Below, piece by piece: positions 40,746 through 51,303 of a DNA stretch of 64,000 nucleotides. Position numbers and translations under genes: made by a program. A model generated the notes under the pieces. It did not search any database, was not told the DNA's origin, and was given only the letters and a program-made list of their open reading frames with translations. Position 1 is the first letter of the stretch. Each line of letters opens with the position of its first letter. Source of the DNA: Saccopteryx bilineata (lineage: Eukaryota; Chordata; Mammalia; Chiroptera; Emballonuridae); NCBI RefSeq assembly GCF_036850765.1, contig NC_089493.1, positions 167,071,140 to 167,135,139 of the forward strand, read 5' to 3'.

Positions 40746-41582
40746 AAAAGAAGTGTTATGTCTTCTTGAAATAGTGTCCTCTTTACCATTATGAAATGTC
40801 CATTTTTGTTACCTTTGTTGTCTTGAAGTCAGTATTGTCATATATAATATGGCTACACCTGCTTTTCTTTGGGTATTATTTGCTTGGAGAATCACTTTCC
40901 AATCTTTTACATTGAATCTACTTTTGTCCCTGCAGCTTAGATGTTCTCCTGAAGGCAGCATATGGTTGGGTTTTGCTTTTGATCCCATCTGCTACTCTGT
41001 ACCTCTTTATTGGTGAGTTCGGTTTGTTTACATTTAGGATAATTATTAACACAAGGGTTTTCTATAGTCATTTTATGTTTTGTTTTCTGTTAGCTCTGTG
41101 TCTCCTTTGGTTCTTTTCTTTTGTGTTTCTGTCAGTTGTTTTTGGTGTTATTCCGTGCTTCTTTCCTCTATTTTCTCTTTTTTTAAGTTATGTATTTCAG
41201 TTTTGGAATATTTGTGGGTGGTTACTGTTAGGTTATTGAGAAATAAAGTTTCATATATGAGTCATCTGTCTTACCAGTGCTTCTGCACTCCATCCTCCTT
41301 TGGTATTTCAGACCTTTATCCACTCCCCTTTTATGTTTTTGTTGTCATAGATTATCCTTGTTTATTTGTAACCTTGTTGAAGTTTTTACTTCTAGTTTTG
41401 CTCTTTGTATTTGGTAGAATAGCCTCCTTTTGTATTTCCTGCAGTAGGGAATTTCTGGTGATAAATTCCCTCAGCTTCTGTATGTCGAGAAAAGTTTTTA
41501 TTTCTCCTTCATATTTGAAGGATAACTTTGATGGATATAGTATTCTTGGCTGGTAATTCCTCTTTTTCAGTATTTTGAATGT

Positions 41583-41765
41583 TTAGGTTGACTCTCTTCT
41601 GGTTTGTAGAGTTTCTACTAAAAAGTTTGATGAAAACCTGATGGGCTCTCCTTTATATGTTAAATTATTATTTTCCCTAGCTGCCTTGAGAATTCTTTCT
41701 TTGTCATTGATTTTTGACAGTTTTATACAATGTGCCTTGGAGAAGGCCTGTTTTGGTTGAGGCAA
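41583..41765 (-). pseudogene. L1 ORF1 C-terminal fragment
   Basis: Encodes KINDKERILKAARENNNLTY and GEPIRFSSNFLVETLQ, the conserved C-terminal domain of L1 ORF1p. Frameshifts break both sides. Confidence 0.85.
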
Positions 41766-41970
41766 CTAGGCATTCTGTTTGCTTCTTGGATTCGAGGATC
41801 TAACTCTTTCCATAGGCTTGGGAAGTTCTCATCAATTAGTTGTTTAAATAGGCTTTCCATTCCCTTCTCTCTCTGCTTCTTCTGAAATACCCATTATTCT
41901 TATATTCTCTTTCTGATAGAGTAAGACAATTCTTGTAGAGCTCTCTCATTTTTAAAAATTCTTGAGTCTC

Positions 41971-42284
41971 AGCCTGACCAGACAGTGGTGCAGTGGATAA
42001 AGCGTCGGACTAGGATGCGGAGGACCCAGGTTTGAGACTCCAAGGTCGCCAGCTTGAGCACGATTCATCTGTTTTGAGCAAAGCTCACCAGCTTGAACCC
42101 AAGGTTGCTGGCTCGAGCAAGGGGTTACTCAGTCTGATGTAGCCCCATGGTCAAGGCACATATGAGAAAGCAATCAATGAACAACTAAGGTGTTGCAACG
42201 AAAAACTGATGATTGATGCTTCTCATCTCTCTGTTCCTGTCTGTCTCTATCTATCCCTCTCTCTGACTCTCTGTTTCTGAAAAA
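41971..42284 (+). repeat. Ves SINE, long form B, in the L1
   Basis: Head GCCTGACCAGACAGTGGTGCAG and the full form B body, with flanks AAAAATTCTTGAGTCTC (41954-41970) and AAAAATTCTTGAGCCTC ending at 42301. Confidence 0.92.
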
Positions 42285-42611
42285 AAAAATTCTTGAGCCT
42301 CTCTCTTCTTCCCTCTGTATCATCTCTAGGTGCCTGTCTTTGATGTCACTGATTCTCTCCTCTGTCTGGCCTGTTGTATTAGCTAAACTTGCTAGCTCAG
42401 TTTTCAGTTCATGTATTGATTTATTTATCTCTATTTTTAAAGTTTTAATCTCTTTGGTGACATACTTGTTTTATTTTCTCAGCTCATTAAGTTGCCTGTC
42501 AGTGTTTTCTCGTATCTCGTTGAGTATTTTCAGAACTTCAATTTTGAATTCTCTCTATCATTTAACACCAGGGTTTCCATGTGATTAAAATTGCTTTATG
42601 AAAAAAAATTT

Positions 42612-42976
42612 TTTTTCCTTAAATGAGAAGCAGGGAGGCAGAGAGACAGACTCTCGCATGCACCCTGACTGGGATCCACCTGGCAAGCCCCCTGTGGGAC
42701 AATGCTCTGCTCATCTGGGGCCATTGCTCTATTGCTCGGCAACCAAGCTACTTTACCATCTGAGGTGAGGTCATGGAGTCTTCTTCAGCACCTGGGGTCA
42801 ACTTGCTCCAACAAAACCCATGGCTGCAGGAGAGGAAGAGAGAGGGGGGTGGGAAGGGAGAGGGAGAGGGGTAGAGAAGCAGATGGTAACTTCTCCTGTG
42901 TGCCCTGACCAGGAATCAAACCTGGGACATCCACATGCCAGGCCAATACTCTACTACTAAACCAGCCAGATAGGGC
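42612..42976 (-). repeat. Ves-type SINE, form C, older copy, in the L1
   Basis: Minus-strand form C with a diverged head (plus view AACCAGCCAGATAGGGCC) and an A-rich tail at the left. Confidence 0.82.
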
Positions 42977-42978
42977 CA

Positions 42979-43158
42979 GAAAAAAATTTAAAATATTTTA
43001 TTTATTCATTTTAGAGAGAGAAGGTGGGGAGGAGCAGGAAGCCTCAACTTGTACTTGCTTTCCATCTGTACCTTGACCAGGCAAGCCTAGGGTTTCAAAC
43101 TGGCAACCGCAGCATTCCAGGTTGGTGCTTTATCCACTGTGCCACCACTGGTCCAGCA
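42979..43158 (-). repeat. Ves SINE, form A, in the L1
   Basis: Minus-strand copy immediately after the form C copy (plus view GGTTTCAAACTGGCAACCGC ... GCCACCACTGGTCC). Its pyrimidine tract is short. Confidence 0.84.
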
Positions 43159-43318
43159 CTTTCTGGAGTGTTTTCATTTTCTTTCTGAACTGCATCTCTT
43201 TCTTGTGTAGCCATGGTATTCATTTTTTCCCTACCTTGAGGGTATTTGAGAGTGGTATTGTTAAGAAATCAAGCAAAAAACAACAAAAAATAAAAAATAA
43301 ATTTAAAAATAAAAAATA

Positions 43319-43700
43319 GGCCTTGGCTGATTGGCTCAGTGGTAGAGTGTCGGCCAGGCATATGGATGTGCTGGGTTTGATTTCTGGTCAGGGCACACAG
43401 GAGAAGCATCCATCTGCTTCTTCACCCCCCCCCCCACTTCTCTCTCTCTCTCTCCCTCTCTCTCTCCTCCTCTTTCTTGCAGCCAATGCTCAATTGGAGT
43501 GAGTTGGCCCCAGGCACTGAGGATGGCTCCATGGTCTCTGCCTCAGGCTCTAAAAAATGGCTCTGGTTGCAATGGAGCAAGGGCCTCAGATAGGCAGAGC
43601 ATCGCCCCCTAGTGGGATTTCTGGGTGAACCCTGGTAGGGGTGCATGTGGGAGTCTGTCTCTGCCTCCCCTCCTCTCACTAAAAATAAATAAATAAAGAG
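43319..43700 (+). repeat. Ves-type SINE, form C, in the L1 5' region
   Basis: Head GGCCTTGGCTGATTGGCTCAG, then TCAGGGCACACAGGAGAAGC, a C-run, (TC)n and an A-rich tail (AATAAATAAATAAAG). Confidence 0.86.
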
Positions 43701-44581
43701 AAAAACCACAAAAGGACAAAAACTCCTCCAAAAATAATCAAAAACAAACAAAACAACAAAAAATGTAAAGAAAAACAAAAAATTAGAAGACAAAAATATT
43801 CCCCCTTAAAACTCAAGAAACAGGAAAAAAGCACTTTCAAAAGAGAGATAGTTTTTCTATCTTTTTCTAGTAGGGATGTGGGACTATAAGTTTTAGCACT
43901 ATAAAATCCCAGGCTGAACTCTGCTGAAAAGCTGCTGTCGCAATGATAAAGGCAGGGCTCAGTCATGATGATGGGTGGGTCATGCAGTGAAGTTGATGGC
44001 TTAAGCAATGGTGACCTCAGGCCTCTGGGTGCTTTTTCCTGTAGCTCAACAGACCCCAGTACCAGAGGCAGAACAAGCTCTTTTCTTCAGGGGAGACAGT
44101 GGCTCTAGAGTAAGCTGTGGGGTAAGTCACTGCCACTCTCTATACCTGTGAGGGGAGGGAGGCAGGATCTGGGTGGCTGGCGGGCCACACTTTGTATTTT
44201 TGTGTCTCTGAGTGCAGGCTGTAGCAGACCATGGGGACACTGGTGCTGACCCCATGCCCTGCCTTTTTGGTTCAGTATCTCTCCAAATTCCCCCACCCTA
44301 ATATCTGCCCCTCCCAGCAGAAGACCCAGTCACTCAGGGGTTCTCCCCTCTCTGGAGCCAGACCACAAGTGGTTCTTATCTTCTGCCCCACGTTATTTAC
44401 CCTTTGCACCTTTAGTTGATTTGGTACACAGATCTTTCAGGCAGGCCTGCGAGCCCAACTGTGGTTCCTTCACTGAGTTACAGCTGTTCAATTTGTTGAA
44501 ATTTCAAGGATAGAGATCAAGTGTATCTCTCACGCCATCATTACTTAGTCAGGACCCGCCCCTGAAGTGGAGTCTTAATTT

Positions 44582-44730
44582 TTGTTTATTAATTTTTTAG
44601 AGAGGGGAAGGGAGAGAAACAGATAAACAGAACATTGATCTATTCCTGTATGTGCCCTGACTGGGTATCAAACCTGCAACCGTTGTGCCTCAGGATGATG
44701 CTCTAACCAACTGAGCTATTCAGCCAGGGT
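44582..44730 (-). repeat. Ves-type SINE, short form D, at the 5' edge of the L1
   Basis: Minus-strand copy flanked by GAGTCTTAATTT (44570-44581) and GAGACTTAACTT (44731-44742). Confidence 0.85.
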
Positions 44731-44742
44731 GAGACTTAACTT

Positions 44743-45438
44743 TACCCTCTGTACTCCTCTCCCTTTCTGCCTCTGTCTTCCCTCTCATCCTTTATCTCTC
44801 ATATGGTGACCCTCTTGGTGCCCCATCTGGAAAATACTTGGTTGTTTTCTGCCCCAATCAAAGAAATAGAGGCCTATTTCTTTGACATCAGCAGCAGTGC
44901 TGACATGGTCAGATTCAGGCTCCAGCAGTGACCACAATGTGAGACACACAGGGTGAGATAGCTCTCAGAAACCCCTTGTCTTAGTTCCTGTAAGCCAGAT
45001 CCACTTTAGATCCTCTTGTGGTCAAGGTTGCAGTGAAAGCCCAGGGCGCTGAGGGTAAGGAAAGGGAAAGATGGGCAGGGAAGACATAGGGCAGGTGGAG
45101 CAGTGCCTTACTGTCCTGACTGCACTTTCCGAGGGCCACAGAGAGACTGCACCTCTCCAGCCAAAGTGTGGGCTTATATGGCGGGACTTCTCCTGAAGGC
45201 TGTGAGGAGGCAGCACACCACCTGAACTAGCCCAGAGCTCTTACCCACAACCTCCCCTCAAGGGTAAAGATTCACTCCAAGCTCTTCTTGGGTTTTGTTA
45301 TCCAGCCCTTGGTGGCTCTTGGAAACCAGATTCCACATTGCACAGTATGTGGTCTTTCATCTAGTCTGAGAGAGGAAGGTCAACATCCAGGAGAGAAAGG
45401 AGGTAGTCAAGACATTTGAGAAGGTTTGTGTCTCACTC
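44743..45438. other. Intergenic sequence, no gene recognised
   Basis: No coding exon or clear repeat is visible. It may include the outermost 5' part of the L1. Confidence 0.4.
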
Positions 45439-45455
45439 AGTACAGTACATTTCTT

Positions 45456-45853
45456 TCTTTTTTTTTTTCTTTTCCATTTTTCTGAAGCTGGAAACAGGGA
45501 GAGACAGTCAGACAGACTCCCGCATGCGCCCGACCGGGATCCACCCGGCACGCCCACCAGGGGCGATGCTCTGCCCACCAGGGGGCGATGCTCTGCCCAT
45601 CCTGGGCGTCGCCAGGTTGCGACCAGAGCCACTCTAGCGCCTGAGGCAGAGGCCACAGAGCCATCCCCAGCGTCCGGGCCATCCTTGCTCCAATGGAGCC
45701 TTGGCTGCGGGAGGGGAAGAGAGAGACAGAGGAAAGCGTGGTGGAGGGGTGGAGAAGCAAATGGGCGCTTCTCCTGTGTGCCCTGGCCGGGAATCGAACC
45801 CAGGTCCTCCACACGCTAGGCTGATGCTCTACCGCTGAGCCAACTGGCCAGGG

Positions 45854-45855
<2 letters not shown>
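45456..45855 (-). repeat. Ves-type SINE, form C, first half of a dimer
   Basis: Complete minus-strand form C with the duplicated CCACCAGGGGCGATGCTCTG segment. It abuts the second copy. The whole pair (45456-46266) is enclosed by AGTACAGTACATTTCTT (45439-45455) and AGTACAGTCCATTTCTT (46267-46283). Confidence 0.92.
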
Positions 45856-45885
<30 letters not shown>

Positions 45886-46266
45886 GTATTTTTCTGAAGC
45901 TGGAAACCGGGAGAGACAGTCAGAGAGACTCCCGCATGCGCCTGACCGGGATCCACCCGGCACGCCCACCAGGGGCAACGCTCTGCCCACCAGGGGGCGA
46001 CGCTCTGCCCCTCCCGGGCGTCGCTCTGCCGCGACCAGAGCCACTCTAGCGCCTGGGGCAGAGGCCAAGGAGCCATCCCCAGCGCCCGGGCCATCTTTGC
46101 TCCAATGGAGCCTTGGCTGCGGGACGGGAAGAGAGAGACAGAGAGGAAGGGGGGGAGGGGTGGAGAAGCAAATGGGCACTTCTCCTGTGTGCCCTGGCCG
46201 GGAATTGAACCCAGGTCCCCCGCACGCCAGGCCAACGCTCTACTGCTGAGCCAACCGGCCAGGGCC
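45856..46266 (-). repeat. Ves-type SINE, form C, second half of a dimer
   Basis: Complete minus-strand form C with a long A-tail (T run at about 45858-45885 in plus view) next to the head of the first copy. It has the two-unit internal duplication. No target duplication of its own is seen between the two halves. Confidence 0.92.
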
Positions 46267-46283
46267 AGTACAGTCCATTTCTT

Positions 46284-46827
46284 ATGCCTCTTACACACTC
46301 TCATTAGATTTGACTTCTATACTACAGCATGAGTCCTCCATTTTTTTTATGAGAACAAAATTGTCATCATTTTTTTTTTAAAAAAAGAAAGGACAATCCA
46401 CTGTAAACAAGTCCTTTTCTAGATAGAGCTAGATGTGACCTCAGGAAGATAAAGACAAGAGTGTTCAGGAAGCCACAGTCTCCACTGCTGCAGCTGGCCC
46501 TGAGTCCATAATTGATAGTATCTTCCTCCTTCCCCTCTCTTCAGCTAGCTAGCCCTTTGCAGATCTGGGCTATTTGCCTGATGGGACCATAGAGACTTTC
46601 ATCCCCGAAGGTTCTTACCCTTGTGTTGCCTGCCCTTTCAGGGTTGTCATTGTTGAGATTGTCTGTTGTCAATCATTCCTGGGTAATTGTCAATTACATT
46701 GGGTTCTAAGAAATGCCCAGTGATTCCCTGGCTGGGTCCAGACATCCCCCTCACTGACTTCATTATATGTACATGCATCTACAACCCTGGTTCCTCATGG
46801 CAATCAGGATCAATGACCTTGACCACT
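46284..46827. other. Intergenic sequence, no gene recognised
   Basis: It has no assigned repeat but is continuous in character with 47247-48570, so it may be part of an old LTR-retroelement interior (weak). Confidence 0.3.
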
Positions 46828-46842
46828 ATAGTCATGCCCCCC

Positions 46843-47234
46843 CCTTTTTTTTTTGCACCCTTCTGAAGCTGGAAATGGGCAGAGACTGTCAGACAGACTC
46901 CCGCATGCGCCCGACCGGGATCCACCCGGCACTCCCACCAGGGGCGACGCTCCGCCCACCAGGGGGCTATGCTCTGCCCCTCCAAGGTGTCACTCTGCCG
47001 TGACCAGAGCCACTCCAGCGCCTGGGGCAGAGGCCAAGGAGCCATCCCCAGCGCCCGGGCCATCTTTGCTCCAATGGAGCCTTGGCTGCGGGAGGGGAAG
47101 AGAGAGACAGAGAGGAAGGAGGGGGGGGTGGAGAAGCAAATGGGCGCATCTCCCATGTGCCCTGGCCGGGAATCGAACCCGGGTCCCCCGCACTCCAGGC
47201 CGACGCTCCACCGCTGAGCCAACCGGCCAGGGCC
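46843..47234 (-). repeat. Ves-type SINE, form C
   Basis: Complete minus-strand copy with the two-unit internal segment, flanked by ATAGTCATGCCC (from 46828 and at 47235-47246). The B-box region GGGTTCGATTCCCGGCCAGG (minus strand) is intact, suggesting a young copy. Confidence 0.93.
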
Positions 47235-47639
47235 ATAGTCATGCCCTTTTTTGCTATTGGCCCACTGGCATGAAGAGGTGGCTAGGTGGCTAGTAGGAAT
47301 ATTACTGTGTGCCCTGGTGTAAGTTCTCTCTCCCTCCGACCTAGTAGTTCTAACTGGAAGGGTCTAAAAATTTGGGAACACGGAGCAAAAATTGTGCAAA
47401 TCTGAGAGTGAGATGGGCCACTTGCACTTCTACATTGATTCCTGTAGTGTTGAGGTATAGGGCACACAGTGCTAATTCAAAACAAATACCACGTTCAAGG
47501 CCCAAACCCACAGCTGTCATGCTCCTGCGGCATCTTCTGAGAATTCAACAGGCTGCCCAGTGCTCCGCCGACTGCTTCTGGGTGGTGAGGTACAACTGAG
47601 CATGACCAAGGAGTCGGTTAATAACCATCCTATTATTAC

Positions 47640-47740
47640 CTTATGCCGTATATAAATATTAAGTCAAAGCAGACTAAAGACATAAATGTAAGAGCTGAAG
47701 GTAAAAGTCTTAGATGATTCCCTTATTGTCCTTTCTTTAT
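47640..47740 (+). mobile_element. L1 ORF2 fragment
   Basis: GACTAAAGACATAAATGTAAG, then AGCTGAAGG and AAAGTCTTAGATGAT, correspond to the conserved ORF2 C-terminal stretch of L1 (KDLNVR-type). It is short and isolated. Confidence 0.6.
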
Positions 47741-48624
47741 GGAGGCACATTGGACAAGGAAGACAACCCCAAATCCCAAGCACACACTGTCCCCTCCAGA
47801 GTAGAAGGGAGGGGTTCAGTATAGTCCACCTGCCACCAGAGGACCAACCGGTCTTCTAAGGAAGAGAGCCACATTAAGGGTTCAGCATAGGTCTTGCTAT
47901 AGGCAGGTTGAGCCCTCAGAGTGGTAGACCGAGCTCGGCCTTGATGAGGGGGAGCCCATGCTGTTGGGCCCTTGCATCACCTCCCTCCCTGGCACCATGG
48001 TCACTCTGTTCAAGGGCTATTTTGCAGGCATTTGCGGAGGAACCAGAAGAGATGCACTCACCAATGGGTCATTCTAGCTGCCTGGCTGGGAGCTTCCTAG
48101 CAGTGGATGCTCTGCAGTGTTTATTTGAGACCTGGAAGTTTACACACTCGGTTCCCACTCCCAGAAGTATGTCCACCTCCCTTCCTCTCTCCTTTTTGTT
48201 CCTTCTAGGCTCCTGACCAACCAGCCAAGACATTCACTGCTTCCCAGAAATCAGGGAATATCTATACCTCAGGCCACCTCTACTTCTGGACAAAGCTGAT
48301 TACCAAGCATACTGTTCAAAGTTTTGCACACTGGATGGGACTTCCCTTCACTACTGTCCTTTAGGATCACACCAAGAGCTGTAATGTGACAGCAGTTCAC
48401 TTTAACAACATATCACACTGATCATCTGTGAACCAGGCCTGAGTCTCTTCCTTGTCTATCAGTTGGTCACAAGGAATCTGAGAAGCCACAAAAGTTCTGC
48501 CTGTGACTTCCTGTCTATTCCTGAGTGACTGTGAAGTGGCTCCTCACCACTCTGACCTTCAGACCAGGCCAGATGGGAGCTGGGGTAGGGTGCCACCTTC
48601 CTTAGGCCTTGGCATCCTCACAGC
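47741..48624. other. Intergenic sequence, possible old retroelement interior
   Basis: No gene is recognised. Phrases such as GGGGGAGCCCATGCTGTTGG have the feel of ancient ERVL-type internal sequence, but I could not confirm any motif. Confidence 0.3.
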
Positions 48625-48990
48625 AGTAACTATATGATAACATCATCAGTGCCCCGTGTGTGCCAGGCCATGTGCTGATAAGCAGGGCCAGGACTAGGGT
48701 GAAATGAATGAGGATCCCGGGACACCAATGTTAGGGTCTCTGTGCTGTGCAAGCCCCAACCCCTTCAATTTTGCAGCCCAGGCACCTCACTTGCCCTTCT
48801 CTAGTCCTGACCTTATTAATGAGCTCTCAACATATATTATCTCTTTTCATTCTCACAAGTAAATATTATCACCCCCATTTTGCAGATGAGGAACTTGATT
48901 CAGAAATTTACTGGTCAAAGTCACACTGTCAGTAACTAGCACAGCCATGTTTTTCTGACTTTAAAGCCTAAGCTCTTCGTCACTCAGCTG
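48625..48990 (-). repeat. MIR
   Basis: GTGTGCCAGGCCATGTGCTG, CCATTTTGCAGATGAGGAACT and GTCACACTGTCAGTAACTAG, MIR in reverse with an internal insertion or divergence near 48685-48810. Confidence 0.8.
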
Positions 48991-49890
48991 TATTAGCCCA
49001 TTTTATCCTGTCCTGATCTCCATGGGAAGCTCCTTGCTAGTGATCTTCTAGAAAATCGTAATCCCCAGGCCCACTCAGACTGCGGCCTGTACGACCAGTT
49101 TTCCCCACGTGATTCCTCCGCAGAGGTGAAGTACAGTAGACACCGGTTTTGTGCAAGCAGCCAGAGGCTGTGTCAGAACAGGCAGAAAGAAGACGCTTTC
49201 CCGAGTGTGTCCACTAGATGGCGCCCCAATACTGAGCCACTGAGCTCCGGAGGCCAAGTAGGCGGCCCCCCAGCGAGGAGACGCAGTGCAGGACCCTCCC
49301 TCTCCTCCAGCCAGCCTTCCCAGGACCTGGGACTGGACCTTCCTCTGGAGTGCTTCCCACTGACCCAGGGCCCAAACCGTCCTCTGCCCTCCTGATTTCT
49401 GAATCCCCCGCTGCCTTTTCTGCTGCCCTGATGGATGGATACATGAGGGAGAAGCTTCCTGCTTTCCCCTGGAAACTGCCACTTAGCAGTTCCCAGCACC
49501 TCCGAATGTCTCCACAGCACTGCCTCTTCCCTCCATTCCCTTCCAGAATTCCCCAGACCCTCCCTGTCACTTCCAGTCTTCAAAGGCAGGGACTATTAAG
49601 GCCGATTCTACTGACTTGGTGATGCAAATACATGCAAATATATGCAAATCGCCATGTAAAGGAAGCTTGCCACTGTGGTTCTAAGTGGCTGTCACAGCTT
49701 CTCTGACACCTGTTCTGAGAGACAAATGCCCTGCCTCCTCCTGCTTAGGCATCTATCTGCTATTTGCCTCCTTTCCTCCAAGACTGGCTTCTAGGCCCCT
49801 TTCCTTCAGGGACCCTGGCTGGTTTCTGGTTCCAAGGAACCCTTGGGGTCTTCTTTCCTGATTGCCTAGAGGGGGCAAGGAGGGAGGCAC
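48991..49890. other. Intergenic sequence with an octamer cluster, no recognised repeat
   Basis: No gene is recognised. It contains three perfect ATGCAAAT octamers at 49622-49629, 49632-49639 and 49642-49649. Confidence 0.5.
49622..49649 (+). promoter_or_regulatory. Three ATGCAAAT octamer motifs at 10-bp spacing
   Basis: Three exact copies of the POU/Oct octamer start at 49622, 49632 and 49642, one DNA turn apart, so all face the same side of the helix. No known repeat explains the spacing. Confidence 0.6.
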
Positions 49891-50095
49891 ATCTTAATGG
49901 GCACAGACTTTGGCATCTGAGCATTATACCATTTCCTGGCTGTGTGGCCTTGGAAAAGCAGTTTAATTTCTCTGAACCTTGCTTCATCATTAGCAGAATG
50001 GGAATGATAGTGCTCACCTCGAAAGGCCCAGCACTTTGTAAAGATTCCACATGATATAGCATGTAAAGTGCTTACCATGGTGCCTTTGAACATAG
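49890..50095 (+). repeat. MIR
   Basis: CAGACTTTGGCATCTGAGC, TGGCTGTGTGGCCTTGGAAA and GCAGAATGGGAATGATAGTG, MIR in plus orientation. Confidence 0.88.
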
Positions 50096-50690
50096 GAAGC
50101 GTGTCGGCTATTTACATGATGATGACCATTGACCCTGATGGCCATCATATTCTGAGGGTCTGGGCTTGGAAACAGGTGTGCAGATGATCAGAGCTCGGGC
50201 ATGTGCACATGTGGACTCATCCCTGTGCATGTATGTGTGCACACGCATGTGCAGCTGACAGCCTCATGGACTGATGGGGCGCATGCTTGGGTACACACAT
50301 TCAGAAACACACACAGGAGGAGGCTGTGGGAGGTGGAATCTGAGTCATCCAGAGCTGTGGGTGGTGCTTTTGTCCTGATTTCCGGAGCTCCGTGCTCCAT
50401 TTTGAATAAGGAAATGTATGGGGGATGGCGCGCCCAAGTCTCCAACTAAAGGGCCAGTGTGTGGGCCCCTTTCTTGCATCAGCCTTCTCCCCAGGCTGTC
50501 ATCCTGGCCCTGACCCAACTCTGTGTCACTTGGGCTTCTCCTTCCTCTGACCTTGCCCTCAATTCCACTAAATCCCTACAGGTGAAGCAAGGCCCCCCGG
50601 GGCCTTGACATCATAGTGCAGGCCCTCGATGACATCATAGAGCTAGTGGTGCCTGCTCCCTGGAGGACACCCAGGAGCTTGGTGAGTAGA
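50096..50690. other. Intergenic sequence, no recognised repeat
   Basis: It contains a TG/CA-rich stretch (50195-50320), a 20-bp palindrome at 50588-50607 (nine-base arms around CC), and two copies of TGACATCATAG (50606-50616 and 50630-50640). Confidence 0.5.
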
Positions 50691-50694
50691 ATGG

Positions 50695-50915
50695 GGATTG
50701 AGGTCTCAGGAAGGTGACACATGGTGGTAGCTACGAGCCCTTAATTGGGAAGGTGGTAGACCCAAGTTCAAGTAAGTCCTGGCTCCGTGACCTTTTGTAG
50801 TTTCCTGAACCTCTTTGGGTTTCAGTTTCTTTACCAGTAGATTGAATTCAGTCATACCTAACTCAGGGGTTTTGTGACTTTTCATTGAGATAATGCACTT
50901 AAACATGTACTTTAT
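50695..50915 (+). repeat. MIR
   Basis: CAAGTTCAAGTAAGTCCTGG, GGGTTTCAGTTTCTTTACCAG and CATTGAGATAATGCACTTA, MIR in plus orientation. Confidence 0.75.
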
Positions 50916-51303
50916 TCAGTGAGGCATGAGCCGATATTTCATACGTGGTTGTCGTTTTGGATGATGCTCATTAAAGGCGAGAGCAGATCCTCCAGGCAGC
51001 TCCACCCCCAGCAGTTTCATCTCATTTCCTGGAGCCACCCCTCCTCTCACACGACTGGGGTCAGGAGGGAAGGAGAGAAGGCAGGGCCACTTGGTGCATG
51101 GGGTCACAGAGGGCTACGTCCTAGGTCAGTGTGGGCTGGGATAGCACCAGGTACTTGCATGTGTCTCAGGGGACAGGTTCTACCAGCTTTTCTTCTCTGT
51201 CTGGGAGAGAAATAGCCAAGATGAGAATGAAAAACTGCCATGTACTGTGCACCTACTATGTGCGAGGCGCCATGCTGGGTGCTGCTCCACATGAGCTCGT
51301 TTC

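Larger units (their letters stand above)
35300..44569 (-). mobile_element. Long, decayed L1 element carrying many later insertions
   Basis: Antisense L1 text runs from the 3' UTR (35300-35780) through the ORF2 C terminus (near 35990-36080, [15 protein letters not shown]...YDPAIPLL), ORF2 RT (37611-38045) and the EN region (about 40750-41380). ORF1 (about 41400-42600) and 5' UTR-like sequence follow, to at least 44569. ORF2 and ORF1 are broken by frameshifts and stops, so it is inactive. About ten SINE or L1 fragments sit inside it, including 36138-36285, 36617-36809, 38759-38989, 39304-39669, 40146-40745, 41971-42284, 42612-42976, 42979-43158 and 43319-43700. Exact ends are uncertain. Confidence 0.88.

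Noticed and set aside
45816..46304. Repeated long open frames such as ALAGWLSSRALAWRAGDLGS in form C SINEs
   Set aside because: The same peptide-like text recurs wherever a form C SINE lies. It is a by-product of the SINE sequence and not a protein family.
46843..47234. tRNA-like heads with intact A- and B-boxes (also in other SINEs)
   Set aside because: They are the promoters of tRNA-derived SINEs. They lack a complete cloverleaf with a normal 3' end, and continue into a SINE body and A-tail.
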